A stretch of DNA of 64,000 nucleotides, from positions 3,726,001-3,790,000 of the forward strand of contig NZ_CP088020.1 in the NCBI RefSeq assembly GCF_021049245.1, written 5' to 3'. The stretch is from Radiobacillus kanasensis (GTDB lineage Bacteria; Bacillota; Bacilli; Bacillales; Amphibacillaceae). The first letter of the stretch is position 1; each line of letters begins with the position of its first letter. A model generated the notes under the pieces. That model did not search any database and had not been told where the DNA came from. It worked only from the letters and a program-made list of their open reading frames with translations. Shown here in pieces: positions 15,800 to 24,771 of the stretch. The translations under genes were made by a program, and so were the position numbers.

Positions 15800-15824
15800 A
15801 TTATAGAATGAATCACTCTATAAT
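15800..15824. promoter_or_regulatory. Perfect inverted repeat upstream of the TraB-family gene
   Basis: ATTATAGA (15800-15807) and TCTATAAT (15817-15824) are exact inverted copies with a 9-bp centre. The minus-strand copy supplies a TATAAT -10 box. It may be an operator. The TetR gene upstream is a candidate regulator, since TAGAATGA also occurs in that gene's own upstream region. Confidence 0.4.
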
Positions 15825-15842
15825 GGGAACATCTTATATATT

Positions 15843-16742
15843 TTATGAGGATTGTTCTTTTTTTACGTTTTCTAACCACTTCCAAGTTAAAGCTTCCACC
15901 CGTTTTACTTCATGTTCAAGACTAGAAGACTCCAGATGATGGGACATCGTTAGAACGACACTCTCGATTAGAAAGTGTCGTGGATTTTCCTTACCTAACT
16001 CTTCCTCTAAGAACTGCAAATATTCAAGAGTATTTGTCCCCTTTATTTTATTCATTTTACGAACAGTATCCTGGATCAAGGAAACTAACTGCTGTTTCAA
16101 ACTAGAGCTATCAACTTGATCTAAATTGTTATAGATTAACCAGCTTCGATCAAAAAATGGAGTCATGGAGGAGTGGTCCCCTTGTATAATAAACCGTAAT
16201 TGTGATAATGCATATTGAATCACTTTTTCTACCTTTACTTCTTTCTCCGCTCCCATGGACCACACATGAATCAGTTGATGGATCATACCTATTAGCAGGG
16301 TTGCATAATCTAAACAAAACCGGTCATCCTTTAACGGATAAACTTCTACTATTCTTCTAGATATCCAATCCAACTCCGTACCATGTTGATTTTTGACATA
16401 GCCTTGGAATTCCTTATCTATAGATATAGAGGCAGCTTGAAAAAGTCCAAACAGCCTGTACTGACGATTCATATTTATCCTAACTGCAAGTTGTTCCGCA
16501 AAAACTTGTTCGTCGGTTTTAGGCTTTCCATAAGCAAGCTCTGCCCGCTTTTGATCCCCCTCTTCCTTTACATAATCTAAGATTGCTATCAGACACTCCG
16601 ATTTGGAGGAAAAATAATTGTAGAATGTACCTTTTGCCACTCCCGCTTTATCCAAAACTTCTTGGATGGACGTGTTAACAAACCCTTTTTCAGTAAACAA
16701 GTAATGTGCTGCATCGATAATTTGTTTCTTCCTAGCATTCAT
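15843..16742 (-). CDS. TetR family regulator, divergent from the efflux pump gene
   Basis: A 299-residue regulator, long for the family. The helix-turn-helix lies at residues 3-48: KKQIIDAAHYLFTEKGF, then TSIQEVLDKAGVAKGTFYNY. The effector-binding part is extended by about 100 residues compared with typical 190-200-residue members. It is divergent from a 14-helix drug exporter with 171 bp between them and most likely represses it. The start at 16742 follows AAGGGGAA. The ligand is unknown. Confidence 0.88.
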   Translation of the reverse strand: MNARKKQIIDAAHYLFTEKGFVNTSIQEVLDKAGVAKGTFYNYFSSKSECLIAILDYVKEEGDQKRAELAYGKPKTDEQVFAEQLAVRINMNRQYRLFGLFQAASISIDKEFQGYVKNQHGTELDWISRRIVEVYPLKDDRFCLDYATLLIGMIHQLIHVWSMGAEKEVKVEKVIQYALSQLRFIIQGDHSSMTPFFDRSWLIYNNLDQVDSSSLKQQLVSLIQDTVRKMNKIKGTNTLEYLQFLEEELGKENPRHFLIESVVLTMSHHLESSSLEHEVKRVEALTWKWLENVKKEQSS

Positions 16743-16836
16743 CGCAATTCCCCTTCACTAGAACGTAAGTCTATTTCTATTTTAGAATGAAAGCCCTTAT
16801 TTATCAAACCTTTATTAAAACTTAATGAAATTAATG

Positions 16837-16879
16837 TTGATTTTTTTAGACCATCAGTATAGAATACTTTAAGTACTTA
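16837..16879 (+). promoter_or_regulatory. Promoter and palindromic operator of the efflux pump gene
   Basis: TTGATT (16837-16842) and TAGAAT (16860-16865) are 17 bp apart. The perfect 10-bp palindrome TAAGTACTTA (16870-16879) follows at the expected transcription start. It is a likely binding site for the divergent TetR protein. Confidence 0.6.
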
Positions 16880-16913
16880 CCATTAATTATTAAGAAAGAG
16901 GGAATGAGACATT

Positions 16914-18440
16914 ATGTCTACACAACATTCGATTCCTGAAAAACCACCATATGCGATGATATCCATCTTGTTTATTGGTGCATTTGTAGCGATCTTAAAT
17001 GAAACGTTATTAAATATAGCTTTACCTTCCATTATGAGTGATTTCAAGGTTGAACCTACTGCTGTGCAATGGTTATCTACTGGGTATATGCTAGTAAACG
17101 GTATTTTAATCCCTGCTAGCGCATTTTTTATTCAACGCTTTACCAACAAAAACTTGTTTATCACGGCAATGGCTTTATTTACAGCCGGTACGTTACTTGC
17201 TAGTTTAGCACCGTCCTTTTCTGTTCTTTTAGCAGCTAGAATGATTCAAGCATCAGGCTCAGCTATCATGATGCCTTTGCTCATGAATGTCATGCTTACC
17301 GCTTTCCCCGTGGAAAAACGTGGTGCAGCCATGGGTACATTTGGTTTGGTTATGATCACAGCTCCTGCACTAGGACCGACGTTATCCGGTTGGATTGTTG
17401 AACATTATGACTGGAGAATGCTGTTTGATATCGTCTTACCTTTTGCTGTTCTTACATTGATTCTGTCGATTTTCAAATTAAAAAACGTTACGCCTCAACG
17501 AGCTATTCGCTTAGATGTGCTTTCCCTTATTCTTTCCAGTATCGGTTTTGGCGGCCTTCTTTACGGATTTAGCTTTGCGGGAGATAAAGGATGGGATGAC
17601 CCACAAGTCTATGGAACAATTATTGCTGGAGTAATTGCTCTTGTATGGTTCGTCCTACGTCAACTCCAAATGGATGATCCAATGTTGGAATTCCGCATTT
17701 ATAAACACCCGATGTTCGCTTTATCGTCTGCGATTTCGATCGTAATTTCGATTGCGATGTTCTCTGGAATGATCTTAATGCCTATCTATGTCCAAACGAT
17801 TCGTGGTATTGATCCATTTGAATCAGGTTTATTAATGCTTCCAGGTGCCATTTTAATGGGGATTATGTCTCCGATTACTGGTCGTTTATTTGATAAATTT
17901 GGTGCAAGAATATTGGCGGTTATCGGATTAGTGATTACAATCATTACGACGTATTTGTTTAGTGAACTTAGCATGACAACCACATACACAAACTTAGTTG
18001 TCCTATATTCTTTACGTATGTTCGGTATGTCGATGGTGATGATGCCTGTTATGACAAATGGTTTGAATGCTTTACCTATGCATCAGAATCCACACGGTAC
18101 AGCTATGAACAATACGCTACAACAAGTATCTGGAGCAATTGGCTCTGCCCTTCTTATTACCGTGATGAACAACCGCACAGAGGCACGTGCCGAAGAACTA
18201 GCAGCTGATGCCATGGCAAATGCCGGGGCAACGCAACTAACTCCGGAAGCAGCAGCGGCTATGCAACAAGAAATTACCAATCAAGCTATGTTAAATGGAA
18301 TTAACTTCTCGTTCTTCGTGTCCATGTTTATTGCAGCAGTTGCGCTTGCTTTAGCATTTTTCATTAAACGTCCAAAACATTTACCTGAGACCCCAGAGGA
18401 AAATGCTTCAACAGTTGCATCACATGTAGTAACTGAGTAA
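16914..18440 (+). CDS. DHA2 family (EmrB/QacA) multidrug efflux MFS transporter
   Basis: A 508-residue major facilitator with about 14 membrane helices, the DHA2 drug:proton antiporter layout. Signs: LNETLLNIALPSIM in helix 1, WLSTGYMLVNGILIP in helix 2, RMIQASGSAIMMPLLMNVM, and antiporter motif C as ALGPTLSGWIVEHYDWR (about residues 154-170). It should pump hydrophobic drugs out using the proton gradient. The divergent TetR gene points to substrate-induced expression. A strong terminator follows. Confidence 0.92.
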   Translation: MSTQHSIPEKPPYAMISILFIGAFVAILNETLLNIALPSIMSDFKVEPTAVQWLSTGYMLVNGILIPASAFFIQRFTNKNLFITAMALFTAGTLLASLAPSFSVLLAARMIQASGSAIMMPLLMNVMLTAFPVEKRGAAMGTFGLVMITAPALGPTLSGWIVEHYDWRMLFDIVLPFAVLTLILSIFKLKNVTPQRAIRLDVLSLILSSIGFGGLLYGFSFAGDKGWDDPQVYGTIIAGVIALVWFVLRQLQMDDPMLEFRIYKHPMFALSSAISIVISIAMFSGMILMPIYVQTIRGIDPFESGLLMLPGAILMGIMSPITGRLFDKFGARILAVIGLVITIITTYLFSELSMTTTYTNLVVLYSLRMFGMSMVMMPVMTNGLNALPMHQNPHGTAMNNTLQQVSGAIGSALLITVMNNRTEARAEELAADAMANAGATQLTPEAAAAMQQEITNQAMLNGINFSFFVSMFIAAVALALAFFIKRPKHLPETPEENASTVASHVVTE

Positions 18441-18471
18441 TATTTATATGTAACATTTCAAAATACTGTAT

Positions 18472-18515
18472 AAGGCTATCCAAAAGAAAAAGGACTTCCA
18501 TGGATAGCCTTTATT
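18472..18515 (+). terminator. Terminator of the efflux pump gene
   Basis: AAGGCTATCCA and TGGATAGCCTT form an 11-bp perfect stem, followed by TTATTTT. Confidence 0.82.
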
Positions 18516-18695
18516 TTAAAAGACCTCATTATAACCCACATTTTTCATCCACTTATTTATGCCATAAGTAAAGCATTTGCAACACCAAATAGCGATATAG
18601 TATATTAAAGTTCACATTTGTTCTAAATTGGAGTTCAAAAGAGAGAAAAAATGATTTTTCGGGCTTTTTGAATATCCTTTTAAAGGAGGCATTAC

Positions 18696-20540
18696 ATGGA
18701 AGGACACACTTCAGTAACATCCTTAATTGTCGTATTAGTTGCTGCATTCCTTACACCGATTTTACTGAAAAAATTACGACTAAATATAATCCCGGTAGTT
18801 GTCGCGGAAATCATCATCGGGTTAATTATAGGTAAAAGTGGATTTGACATCGTATCCCCAGATCCATGGATAGATATATTATCAACACTCGGTTTTATCT
18901 TTTTAATGTTTTTAAGCGGGGTAGAAATTGATTTCTCCATTTTCTCCAATAAAAAGAAAAAGGCGAAATTACCAAACGGAAAACTAGAGCCTAATGGGTT
19001 TCTCGTTTCCTCTGTGATTTTTTTATTTATTTTAATTCTTTCCTACGCTATCTCACTAGCCCTTCAACTCATGGGCTTTGTAGAAAATGCCTTTTTCATG
19101 ACACTTGTCATTTCAACTATTTCTCTAGGAGTTGTCGTACCAACTCTAAAAGAAGTAGAGATTATGAAGACAGGAATTGGACAAATCATATTACTTATTT
19201 CGGTTATCGCCGATCTTGTAACCATGATCCTACTAGCTGTATTCGTTTCTTTTTATGAATCAGAAGGGAACACATGGCTTCTTCTATTGCTTTTCTTAGC
19301 TGGGGTACTTCTATACTTTGTCGGAAAGTACTTCCAAAAGAAGCAATCTTTTTTCGAAGCATTATCGACCGGAACCATTCAAATTGGTACCCGCGCTATC
19401 TTTACTTTATTGATGGTGTTAGTAGGACTTTCTGAATCACTCGGCGCCGAGAATATTTTAGGTGCCTTCTTAGCTGGGGTACTTGTCTCTTTACTATCTC
19501 CTAATAAGGAAACGATTCATCAATTAGATTCTTTTGGATATGGATTCTTAATCCCGATTTTCTTCGTAATGGTTGGGGTGGAGTTAGATATTTGGGCATT
19601 GTTCGAAGACTCTATGGTCTTTTTGCTAATTCCGTTATTATTTCTCGGACTGTTAATTTCGAAGTTCTTCCCAGTCATGGTGTTACGTAGGTGGTATGAT
19701 TGGCGAACCGTTGCAGGGGCTGGCTTCCTTCTAACCTCCACGCTATCCCTAGTTGTTGCAGCAGCAAAAGTAGGGGAAAGAATTGGAGTTATTGATAACA
19801 GAATGTCGTCCGCTCTTATTTTGTTAGCCATCATCGCTTGTATTATCACACCAATTCTTTTTAAGAAAGTCTTCCCGTTACAGGAAATGGCTACGAAAAA
19901 GAAACGCGTAAAAATAGTGGGTGCAAATCAAGTAACTTTACCAATCTCTCAGGAGCTTGATAAGAGCCACTATGAAGTCTGTCTATTTCACGTTAAGAAA
20001 AATGGAATTGATTTAGACGAAGCTGCATCTGATTTTGATGTTCGTCACATTGGTAGTTTTACAGAGGATGAACTGCTGAAACAAAGTGTTTTTGATACAG
20101 ATATATTAGTCGTTACGACAAACGAAGATCAACGAAATTACGATTTAGCTTTATTCGCCCAGGAGCAAGGGGTTGAAACCATTATAAGTAGGATTGAAAC
20201 ACCAGATCTTAGTACCCCTTTAAAAGAAAAAGGTATTAACGTATTCTCTTCCTTCTTCTCGACAAAAGCAATGATGAAAGCGATGATTGAATCGCCACAC
20301 ATTGCAGGAATATTTACAACTACTGAGGAAGGGCTGCAAGAGGTTTCTGTTGGTAATCTTGAGTTTGATGGCATGAAGCTTCGTGACCTTCGTATTCTTG
20401 GAAATTCCATTATCGTTCGAATTTTCCGTAATACCGAGTCACTTGTTCCTCATGGGGACACCGAGCTACGGTTAGGAGATCGCTTAATTGTAACTGGTGG
20501 TCAGGATAGTATTAGTGATTTACGCGATGCAATGGAATAA
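18696..20540 (+). CDS. CPA2 cation:proton antiporter with C-terminal RCK domain (KefB type)
   Basis: A 614-residue membrane protein. Residues 1-395 carry about 12 helices of the Na+/H+ exchanger fold, including FLSGVEIDF and the helix with AFLAGVLVS. From about 405 a TrkA-N type nucleotide-binding domain follows (RVKIVGANQVTLPISQEL; DTDILVVTTNEDQRN), and from about 530 a TrkA-C domain (LRDLRILGNSIIVRIF; LRLGDRLIVTGG). The glycine fingerprint of the nucleotide site is degenerate (GANQVT), so NAD binding is uncertain. It should exchange K+ or Na+ for protons under ligand control. The start follows AAAGGAGG. It stands alone. Confidence 0.9.
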   Translation: MEGHTSVTSLIVVLVAAFLTPILLKKLRLNIIPVVVAEIIIGLIIGKSGFDIVSPDPWIDILSTLGFIFLMFLSGVEIDFSIFSNKKKKAKLPNGKLEPNGFLVSSVIFLFILILSYAISLALQLMGFVENAFFMTLVISTISLGVVVPTLKEVEIMKTGIGQIILLISVIADLVTMILLAVFVSFYESEGNTWLLLLLFLAGVLLYFVGKYFQKKQSFFEALSTGTIQIGTRAIFTLLMVLVGLSESLGAENILGAFLAGVLVSLLSPNKETIHQLDSFGYGFLIPIFFVMVGVELDIWALFEDSMVFLLIPLLFLGLLISKFFPVMVLRRWYDWRTVAGAGFLLTSTLSLVVAAAKVGERIGVIDNRMSSALILLAIIACIITPILFKKVFPLQEMATKKKRVKIVGANQVTLPISQELDKSHYEVCLFHVKKNGIDLDEAASDFDVRHIGSFTEDELLKQSVFDTDILVVTTNEDQRNYDLALFAQEQGVETIISRIETPDLSTPLKEKGINVFSSFFSTKAMMKAMIESPHIAGIFTTTEEGLQEVSVGNLEFDGMKLRDLRILGNSIIVRIFRNTESLVPHGDTELRLGDRLIVTGGQDSISDLRDAME

Positions 20541-20556
20541 AAGATAACAAGGATAG

Positions 20557-20592
20557 AATCTCTCTGCTTTACATAGGCAGAGGGGTTTTTTT
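20557..20592 (+). terminator. Terminator of the antiporter gene
   Basis: CTCTGC and GCAGAG form the core stem, extended by wobble pairs, and GGGG plus seven T residues follow. Confidence 0.75.
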
Positions 20593-20646
20593 ATGGCAAA
20601 ATTATGTCTATTTCCCAAAATCTCTATACAAGAGAAAATTTATGTT

Positions 20647-20677
20647 TATAATTAAATTAGAACGATTGTTCTAATTT
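20647..20677 (+). promoter_or_regulatory. -10 box and perfect TetR operator
   Basis: A TATAAT box (20647-20652) is followed by AAATTAGAAC-GATT-GTTCTAATTT (20654-20677), a perfect 10-bp inverted repeat. This is the layout of a self-repressing TetR operon. The -35 box is weak. Confidence 0.7.
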
Positions 20678-20696
20678 AAGGAAAGGAGAACCATTA

Positions 20697-21287
20697 TTGT
20701 CAAAAAGACGCTATGATAGTGAACAGGTAAAGAAAGAAATCGCCCACCACGCATCGCTCCTTTTTACACAAAAAGGCTATAACCAGACATCCATTTCAGA
20801 CATTGCTAAAACATCCGGTCACAGTAAAGGACATATCTACTATCACTTCGAAAACAAGGAAAAATTATTTGCTCAGCTTGCTTTGCAGTCCATGGATGAT
20901 TGGAAACGTAAGTGGGAGATACAACAAATGAAACTACAAACAGCAGAAGACAAATTGCACGGCATAGCCCAATTCGTCCTACATAACTATCAATCACCCC
21001 TTCTAAGAGCTGGTCAAGAATTGGGTGCCCACCCGAATACAAGTCCAGAAACACTACAAGCTATCATGCAAGTCGCCGTTATCCCCATGAATGCATATCG
21101 TTCTATTTTTCAAGAAGGTATAAGACAAGGTGAGTTTTTGCCCGGAAACGTAGAAGAATGGACCACTCTTTTAGGAACATGGCTCGGAGGATTGTGTCAA
21201 TTGACAGAGAGTCAAGAAGCCCATACTTTAGAGTCTCTGTTCGAGCAAGCTATTACCATTTTTATAACTTCCATAAAAACCAAATAG
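20697..21287 (+). CDS. TetR family regulator heading the SGNH/SDR operon
   Basis: A 196-residue regulator. Helix-turn-helix at residues 10-55: KKEIAHHASLLFTQKGY, then TSISDIAKTSGHSKGHIYYH. TTG 20697 is the start, because GGAAAGGAG lies just upstream and no ATG fits. The two genes behind it are close (13 bp, then near overlap), so the regulator and two enzymes form one operon, probably repressed through the perfect palindrome before it. The ligand may be a lipid or ester handled by the enzymes (inference). Confidence 0.88.
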   Translation: MSKRRYDSEQVKKEIAHHASLLFTQKGYNQTSISDIAKTSGHSKGHIYYHFENKEKLFAQLALQSMDDWKRKWEIQQMKLQTAEDKLHGIAQFVLHNYQSPLLRAGQELGAHPNTSPETLQAIMQVAVIPMNAYRSIFQEGIRQGEFLPGNVEEWTTLLGTWLGGLCQLTESQEAHTLESLFEQAITIFITSIKTK

Positions 21288-21300
21288 GGAGGAATTCTAA

Positions 21301-21984
21301 ATGAAAGTGGCATTGATTGGAGATAGTATAACAGAAGGACGACCAGGAGTTGCATTTGCACCATTACTGGAACAACGGTTTTCGGACATAACGTTTGTCA
21401 ACCTAGGTAAGCCTGGAGAAACGGTAACAAGCTTATACAATCGATTAGAAAAGATGGAACTAGAAGACTATGATATTACTTTCCTATGGATTGGTGTAAA
21501 TGACATATTCACTAAACTGCTCCGTGTTCAAGCACAGCCAGTCTGTACCGACCTCGATGAATTTTCACATATGTATCAACAAGCAACCACCCTTCTTTTA
21601 CCTAAATCTAAAAAGCTCGTACTGGTTTCACCTGCATTAGTAGGCGAACAAGTGAATAGTGAAGAAAATGAGACCGTACAACAAATGGCGTTAGTCATAG
21701 AAAAACTCGCTACCCAAAGCAACCAAGTTTTCTTCCTACCTATGCACCTAGTTTTTCGCGATCGAATCGGTACATCTCAAACCTCATCCTTTATCAACAT
21801 AAAAGTTGGGAGTATGATCTGGGAAGCACTTTTTTATAAGAAAGCAGCGAAGGTAGATCGTCTCTCTAAGAAAAGAGGGTTACAACTGACTATAGATGGT
21901 GTACACCTAAATAGTGTTGGGGCTCAACTTGCTGCAGATACCTTTGAACAGAAGCTTCATTCCCTTTTAAGTGAGGACGAGTGA
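21301..21984 (+). CDS. SGNH/GDSL-family hydrolase
   Basis: A 227-residue esterase-like protein without a signal peptide. The catalytic blocks are visible: GDSITEG at residues 7-13 with the nucleophilic serine, NLGKPGET with the glycine block, GVND at about 66-69, and DGVHLN near residue 200 with the aspartate and histidine. It should cleave a small ester or lipid in the cytoplasm. It lies between the TetR gene and an SDR gene. The end overlaps the start region of the SDR gene. Confidence 0.88.
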   Translation: MKVALIGDSITEGRPGVAFAPLLEQRFSDITFVNLGKPGETVTSLYNRLEKMELEDYDITFLWIGVNDIFTKLLRVQAQPVCTDLDEFSHMYQQATTLLLPKSKKLVLVSPALVGEQVNSEENETVQQMALVIEKLATQSNQVFFLPMHLVFRDRIGTSQTSSFINIKVGSMIWEALFYKKAAKVDRLSKKRGLQLTIDGVHLNSVGAQLAADTFEQKLHSLLSEDE

Positions 21985-21986
21985 AG

Positions 21987-22790
21987 ATGGATAAGAAGAT
22001 TGCGATTGTAACTGGTGGGGCATCTGGTATTGGAAAAGCAATATGCAAGGAGCTCAGCTCTCAGCAGGTTCATGTTTATTTGGCGGATATTAATGCAGGG
22101 GACGGAAAGAGAGTGGAAAGAGATTTAGGAGATCTTGCTACATTTGTACATTTAGATGTAACCGATGCTGCTCAAGTGACACAGACATATTACGACATCT
22201 ACAATAAGCATGGTAGACTAGATTATGTTTTTAATAATGCAGGAATCGCCATGTATGGAGAGCTTCATCATATGACACTGGACCAATGGAAGGATATTAT
22301 GGATATTAATGTCTGGGGAGTAATTCACGGAACACAAGCTGCCTATGACATTATGAAAAAGCAAGGTCATGGTTATCTTGTAAATACAGCATCAGCAGCA
22401 GGATTAGGTCCGGGACCCATCACTTCCGCTTATGCCACATCAAAGCATGCTATCGTTGGCCTAACTACATCCTTACATTATGAGGCAGAAGCATATGGAA
22501 TTCATGTCAGTACTCTTTGTCCTGCGTTTGTCGATACACCAATATTTGAACGTGCCCATGCCATTCAAATTGATAAAAATCACATCCTTAACCAGCTTAA
22601 AAATCAAAAGCTTATGTCTCCAGAAACGATAGCTAAGAAAGCAATTACTGGCGTTCATAAGAACAAGGTCATCGTGAGCTCTATTCCGCTTCGAAGGCCA
22701 TTGGATATATTCTTTATCCTGTTTCCACCCGCCCACCGCGCACTTATGCGGATGGTATGTAAGGTGAGTCGAAATGCTAACACTAGATAA
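21987..22790 (+). CDS. Short-chain dehydrogenase/reductase (SDR)
   Basis: A 267-residue NAD(P)-dependent oxidoreductase. Cofactor motif TGGASGIG at residues 9-16, ADIN at the end of strand 2 (acidic, favouring NAD), NNAG, catalytic serine in NTASAAG, and YATSK with tyrosine and lysine. A C-terminal hydrophobic stretch (PLDIFFILFPPAHRALM) may lie on a membrane. Start: ATG 21987; GTG 21981 is also possible. It is the last gene of the TetR-SGNH-SDR operon; substrate unknown. Confidence 0.88.
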   Translation: MDKKIAIVTGGASGIGKAICKELSSQQVHVYLADINAGDGKRVERDLGDLATFVHLDVTDAAQVTQTYYDIYNKHGRLDYVFNNAGIAMYGELHHMTLDQWKDIMDINVWGVIHGTQAAYDIMKKQGHGYLVNTASAAGLGPGPITSAYATSKHAIVGLTTSLHYEAEAYGIHVSTLCPAFVDTPIFERAHAIQIDKNHILNQLKNQKLMSPETIAKKAITGVHKNKVIVSSIPLRRPLDIFFILFPPAHRALMRMVCKVSRNANTR

Positions 22791-22796
22791 GAGGAA

Positions 22797-22825
22797 GTAG
22801 AGGGAGGAAGCTCCACTCCCTCTAC
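22797..22825. terminator. Hairpin between convergent SDR and C45 genes
   Basis: GTAGAGGGAG pairs with CTCCCTCTAC, a perfect 10-bp stem, but T runs are short. Probably a weak terminator serving both strands. Confidence 0.55.
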
Positions 22826-22863
22826 AACGCAACTAATATAAGATCAACTTATTAAAGCGGAGA

Positions 22864-23883
22864 CTACTTCTCAACGTTATATTCAAGGTATCCCTTTGCG
22901 CACCTTGGGAAACGTTCTTCTTTTTTAAATGTAATAAGAATTGGATCCGTATCCTCGCCAATTCCAACAAGGACAGATTGATCGTCTGGGCAGTACACAA
23001 CCGTATGAAGCGTTCCAAAGAATTGGTCATAGTCTCTGGAAAATAGAGGAGATGCATGGTGATTGAGAAGGCGGAAAGCTTCTTCTAATGGAGGGTCATA
23101 TTGTCTGAAATCCTCCAAAGCAATAATTCTTTGTTGAGAGCCCGTAATGTTCGTTCGATTTTTAGCTTTTAAGTTGTTGGATTGAAAATGATTCGTACAA
23201 GCAAGTGTTTCTCCGCGTCTGATTGCTACATGATCTGGAGCTGCCTCTACGACACCTTTTTCCCCCATCTTATCGAGTATTGAAAAATTATAGCAGTATC
23301 CATGGGGAACCTTTCGTAATAAATCTATTGCTTCGGCCGTTGTCGCACATTGGTCTAGCACCATTCGGACTAAGGTGGGAGCTAAGAATCCTTTCTTGGA
23401 AGGAACATCATTTACAAAATGAAGGCCAACCACTAATCCCTTTTCATTCATGCCATCAAGGCGTCCTACTAGCTGATGACTGAATCCTACGCTAGCAAAC
23501 CCGTTCTCGGGCTTCATTATCACAAGCCTTCCGTCATATAAGTCTGGACTGAAATCATAGTTTCGTGCATAGAAAGAATTGTGAATAAATGCTGAACACC
23601 CCATCTCCGGAAAAGGCATATCGTATCCACTAAAAATTTGAACTCCTTGTTGTAGGCTCATGTCTAATTGATCTGCTAACCCTGTTATCTCTTCTACTAA
23701 AAAAGGAGCATAAGTCCCTAATAAATGAATGGCCTCCGACGCATCGGAATGTCTAGCCATAGATTTATACCAGTCCATTTGCTGTTCAAACAAGCTCCAT
23801 TGTCCTTGGTTTGCTTGTGCTTTCCCAATCTGTTTATAACTGCCTTCCAACCTGACAATCGGTACAACTAATTCTTTTTTCAT
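22864..23883 (-). CDS. C45-type autoproteolytic acyltransferase/hydrolase (Ntn-hydrolase)
   Basis: A 339-residue protein of the acyl-CoA:6-aminopenicillanate acyltransferase / C45 group. These Ntn-hydrolases cut themselves before a cysteine that becomes the catalytic N-terminus. Here MGCSAF places it at about C96, giving a propeptide of 95 residues. Later family features are NSFYARNYDFSP and CTNHFQS near residue 230. The real substrate cannot be read; linear amides or acyl-amino acids are typical. The start at 23883 is preceded by GGAGAGGAG. It follows the MerR gene by two bases, so both form an operon controlled by that regulator. Confidence 0.85.
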   Translation of the reverse strand: MKKELVVPIVRLEGSYKQIGKAQANQGQWSLFEQQMDWYKSMARHSDASEAIHLLGTYAPFLVEEITGLADQLDMSLQQGVQIFSGYDMPFPEMGCSAFIHNSFYARNYDFSPDLYDGRLVIMKPENGFASVGFSHQLVGRLDGMNEKGLVVGLHFVNDVPSKKGFLAPTLVRMVLDQCATTAEAIDLLRKVPHGYCYNFSILDKMGEKGVVEAAPDHVAIRRGETLACTNHFQSNNLKAKNRTNITGSQQRIIALEDFRQYDPPLEEAFRLLNHHASPLFSRDYDQFFGTLHTVVYCPDDQSVLVGIGEDTDPILITFKKEERFPRCAKGYLEYNVEK

Positions 23884-23885
23884 AC

Positions 23886-24656
23886 CTAGTTCTCCTCTCC
23901 ATTGATTTGAAAGACCGGCAGCACAATGTCTAAATCCTGCCATCCGTCGCCATGATACCATTCATATATAGAACCAGCTGGATACCATTCATTCTGCCAG
24001 GCATATTGCATGAGCTGTTCATACCCTTCCTTTATATCCTGAATTGGTTTTTCAAACGTTATAAGGATACAACTTTGAGCTGGCATTTGTTCAAGGAAAG
24101 CATCCACTGGTAAAGGCTTTGAGGAGAATTTTATAACAGCAAATCCGATCTTCGCTTGTACTGTTTCCATTCCTGAGAGATAGGTAAGATAACCATCTCC
24201 TACCTCAAAACCACACTCTTCTAACTGTTCTCGTCTTCTTGTAAAAGCATCCTTAAATTGTCCAACTTCCGCTTCTTCCTTAAACCAAATAATGGATTCG
24301 GAAGTTCTTTCTATTAAGTAAAACATCTTGTTGTATCTTGAACTTTCTAAATACTTTATCCCTACATCTAGTGTGCTCCTTTTAACCTTTAGTTCCTTTG
24401 TCCATTTTGTCAGAAGTTCATGTCGGGTTTTTGTATTAGAGCTCATGTACCTATGAATGTCTTCAATCGAGATATCTGCTGTCCTTAAACTCGCAATCCA
24501 CTTGGCCGTTTCCACTTGTTCCTCTTCATAGTATCGATATCGGTTGTTCCCTCTTCTTTTCACCTTTAGAAGACCTTTTTGTTCGTAAAAACGAAGCGTG
24601 CTTTTTGGTATTCCTGTTCGGTTTGAAAACACTTGAATAGACATATCACCCGCCAA
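23886..24656 (-). CDS. MerR family regulator with C-terminal effector-like domain
   Basis: A regulator of about 256 residues. Residues 5-75 form the MerR winged helix: MSIQVFSNRTGIPKSTLRFY, then NNRYRYYEEEQVETAKWI. A dimer coiled coil follows (about 85-115). The rest (about 120-256) resembles the GyrI/BmrR-type effector-binding fold, with EWYPAGSIYEWYHGDGWQDL near the end. Small amphipathic ligands are usual for that fold. TTG 24656 after GGAAGGGGG or ATG 24644 are both possible starts. A typical 19-bp-spacer promoter lies upstream, so it should activate its own operon with the C45 enzyme. Confidence 0.87.
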   Translation of the reverse strand: MAGDMSIQVFSNRTGIPKSTLRFYEQKGLLKVKRRGNNRYRYYEEEQVETAKWIASLRTADISIEDIHRYMSSNTKTRHELLTKWTKELKVKRSTLDVGIKYLESSRYNKMFYLIERTSESIIWFKEEAEVGQFKDAFTRRREQLEECGFEVGDGYLTYLSGMETVQAKIGFAVIKFSSKPLPVDAFLEQMPAQSCILITFEKPIQDIKEGYEQLMQYAWQNEWYPAGSIYEWYHGDGWQDLDIVLPVFQINGEEN

Positions 24657-24681
24657 TTATTTGCCCCCTTCCTTTCCCTAT

Positions 24682-24712
24682 AGCATAAACCTTCAAGTTA
24701 CTTTAAGGTCAA
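24682..24712 (-). promoter_or_regulatory. MerR-type promoter with 19-bp spacer and dyad operator
   Basis: On the minus strand TTGACC (24707-24712) and TATGCT (24682-24687) are 19 bp apart, the overlong spacer typical of MerR-activated promoters. Within it lies ACCTTAAAGT-A-ACTTGAAGGT (24689-24709), a dyad with 9 of 10 matching pairs. Confidence 0.82.
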
Positions 24713-24771
24713 GAATTATTTATATTAATTTGCTATAATGAATCAACTATTCTTAGGGAAGGTGATAGTAA

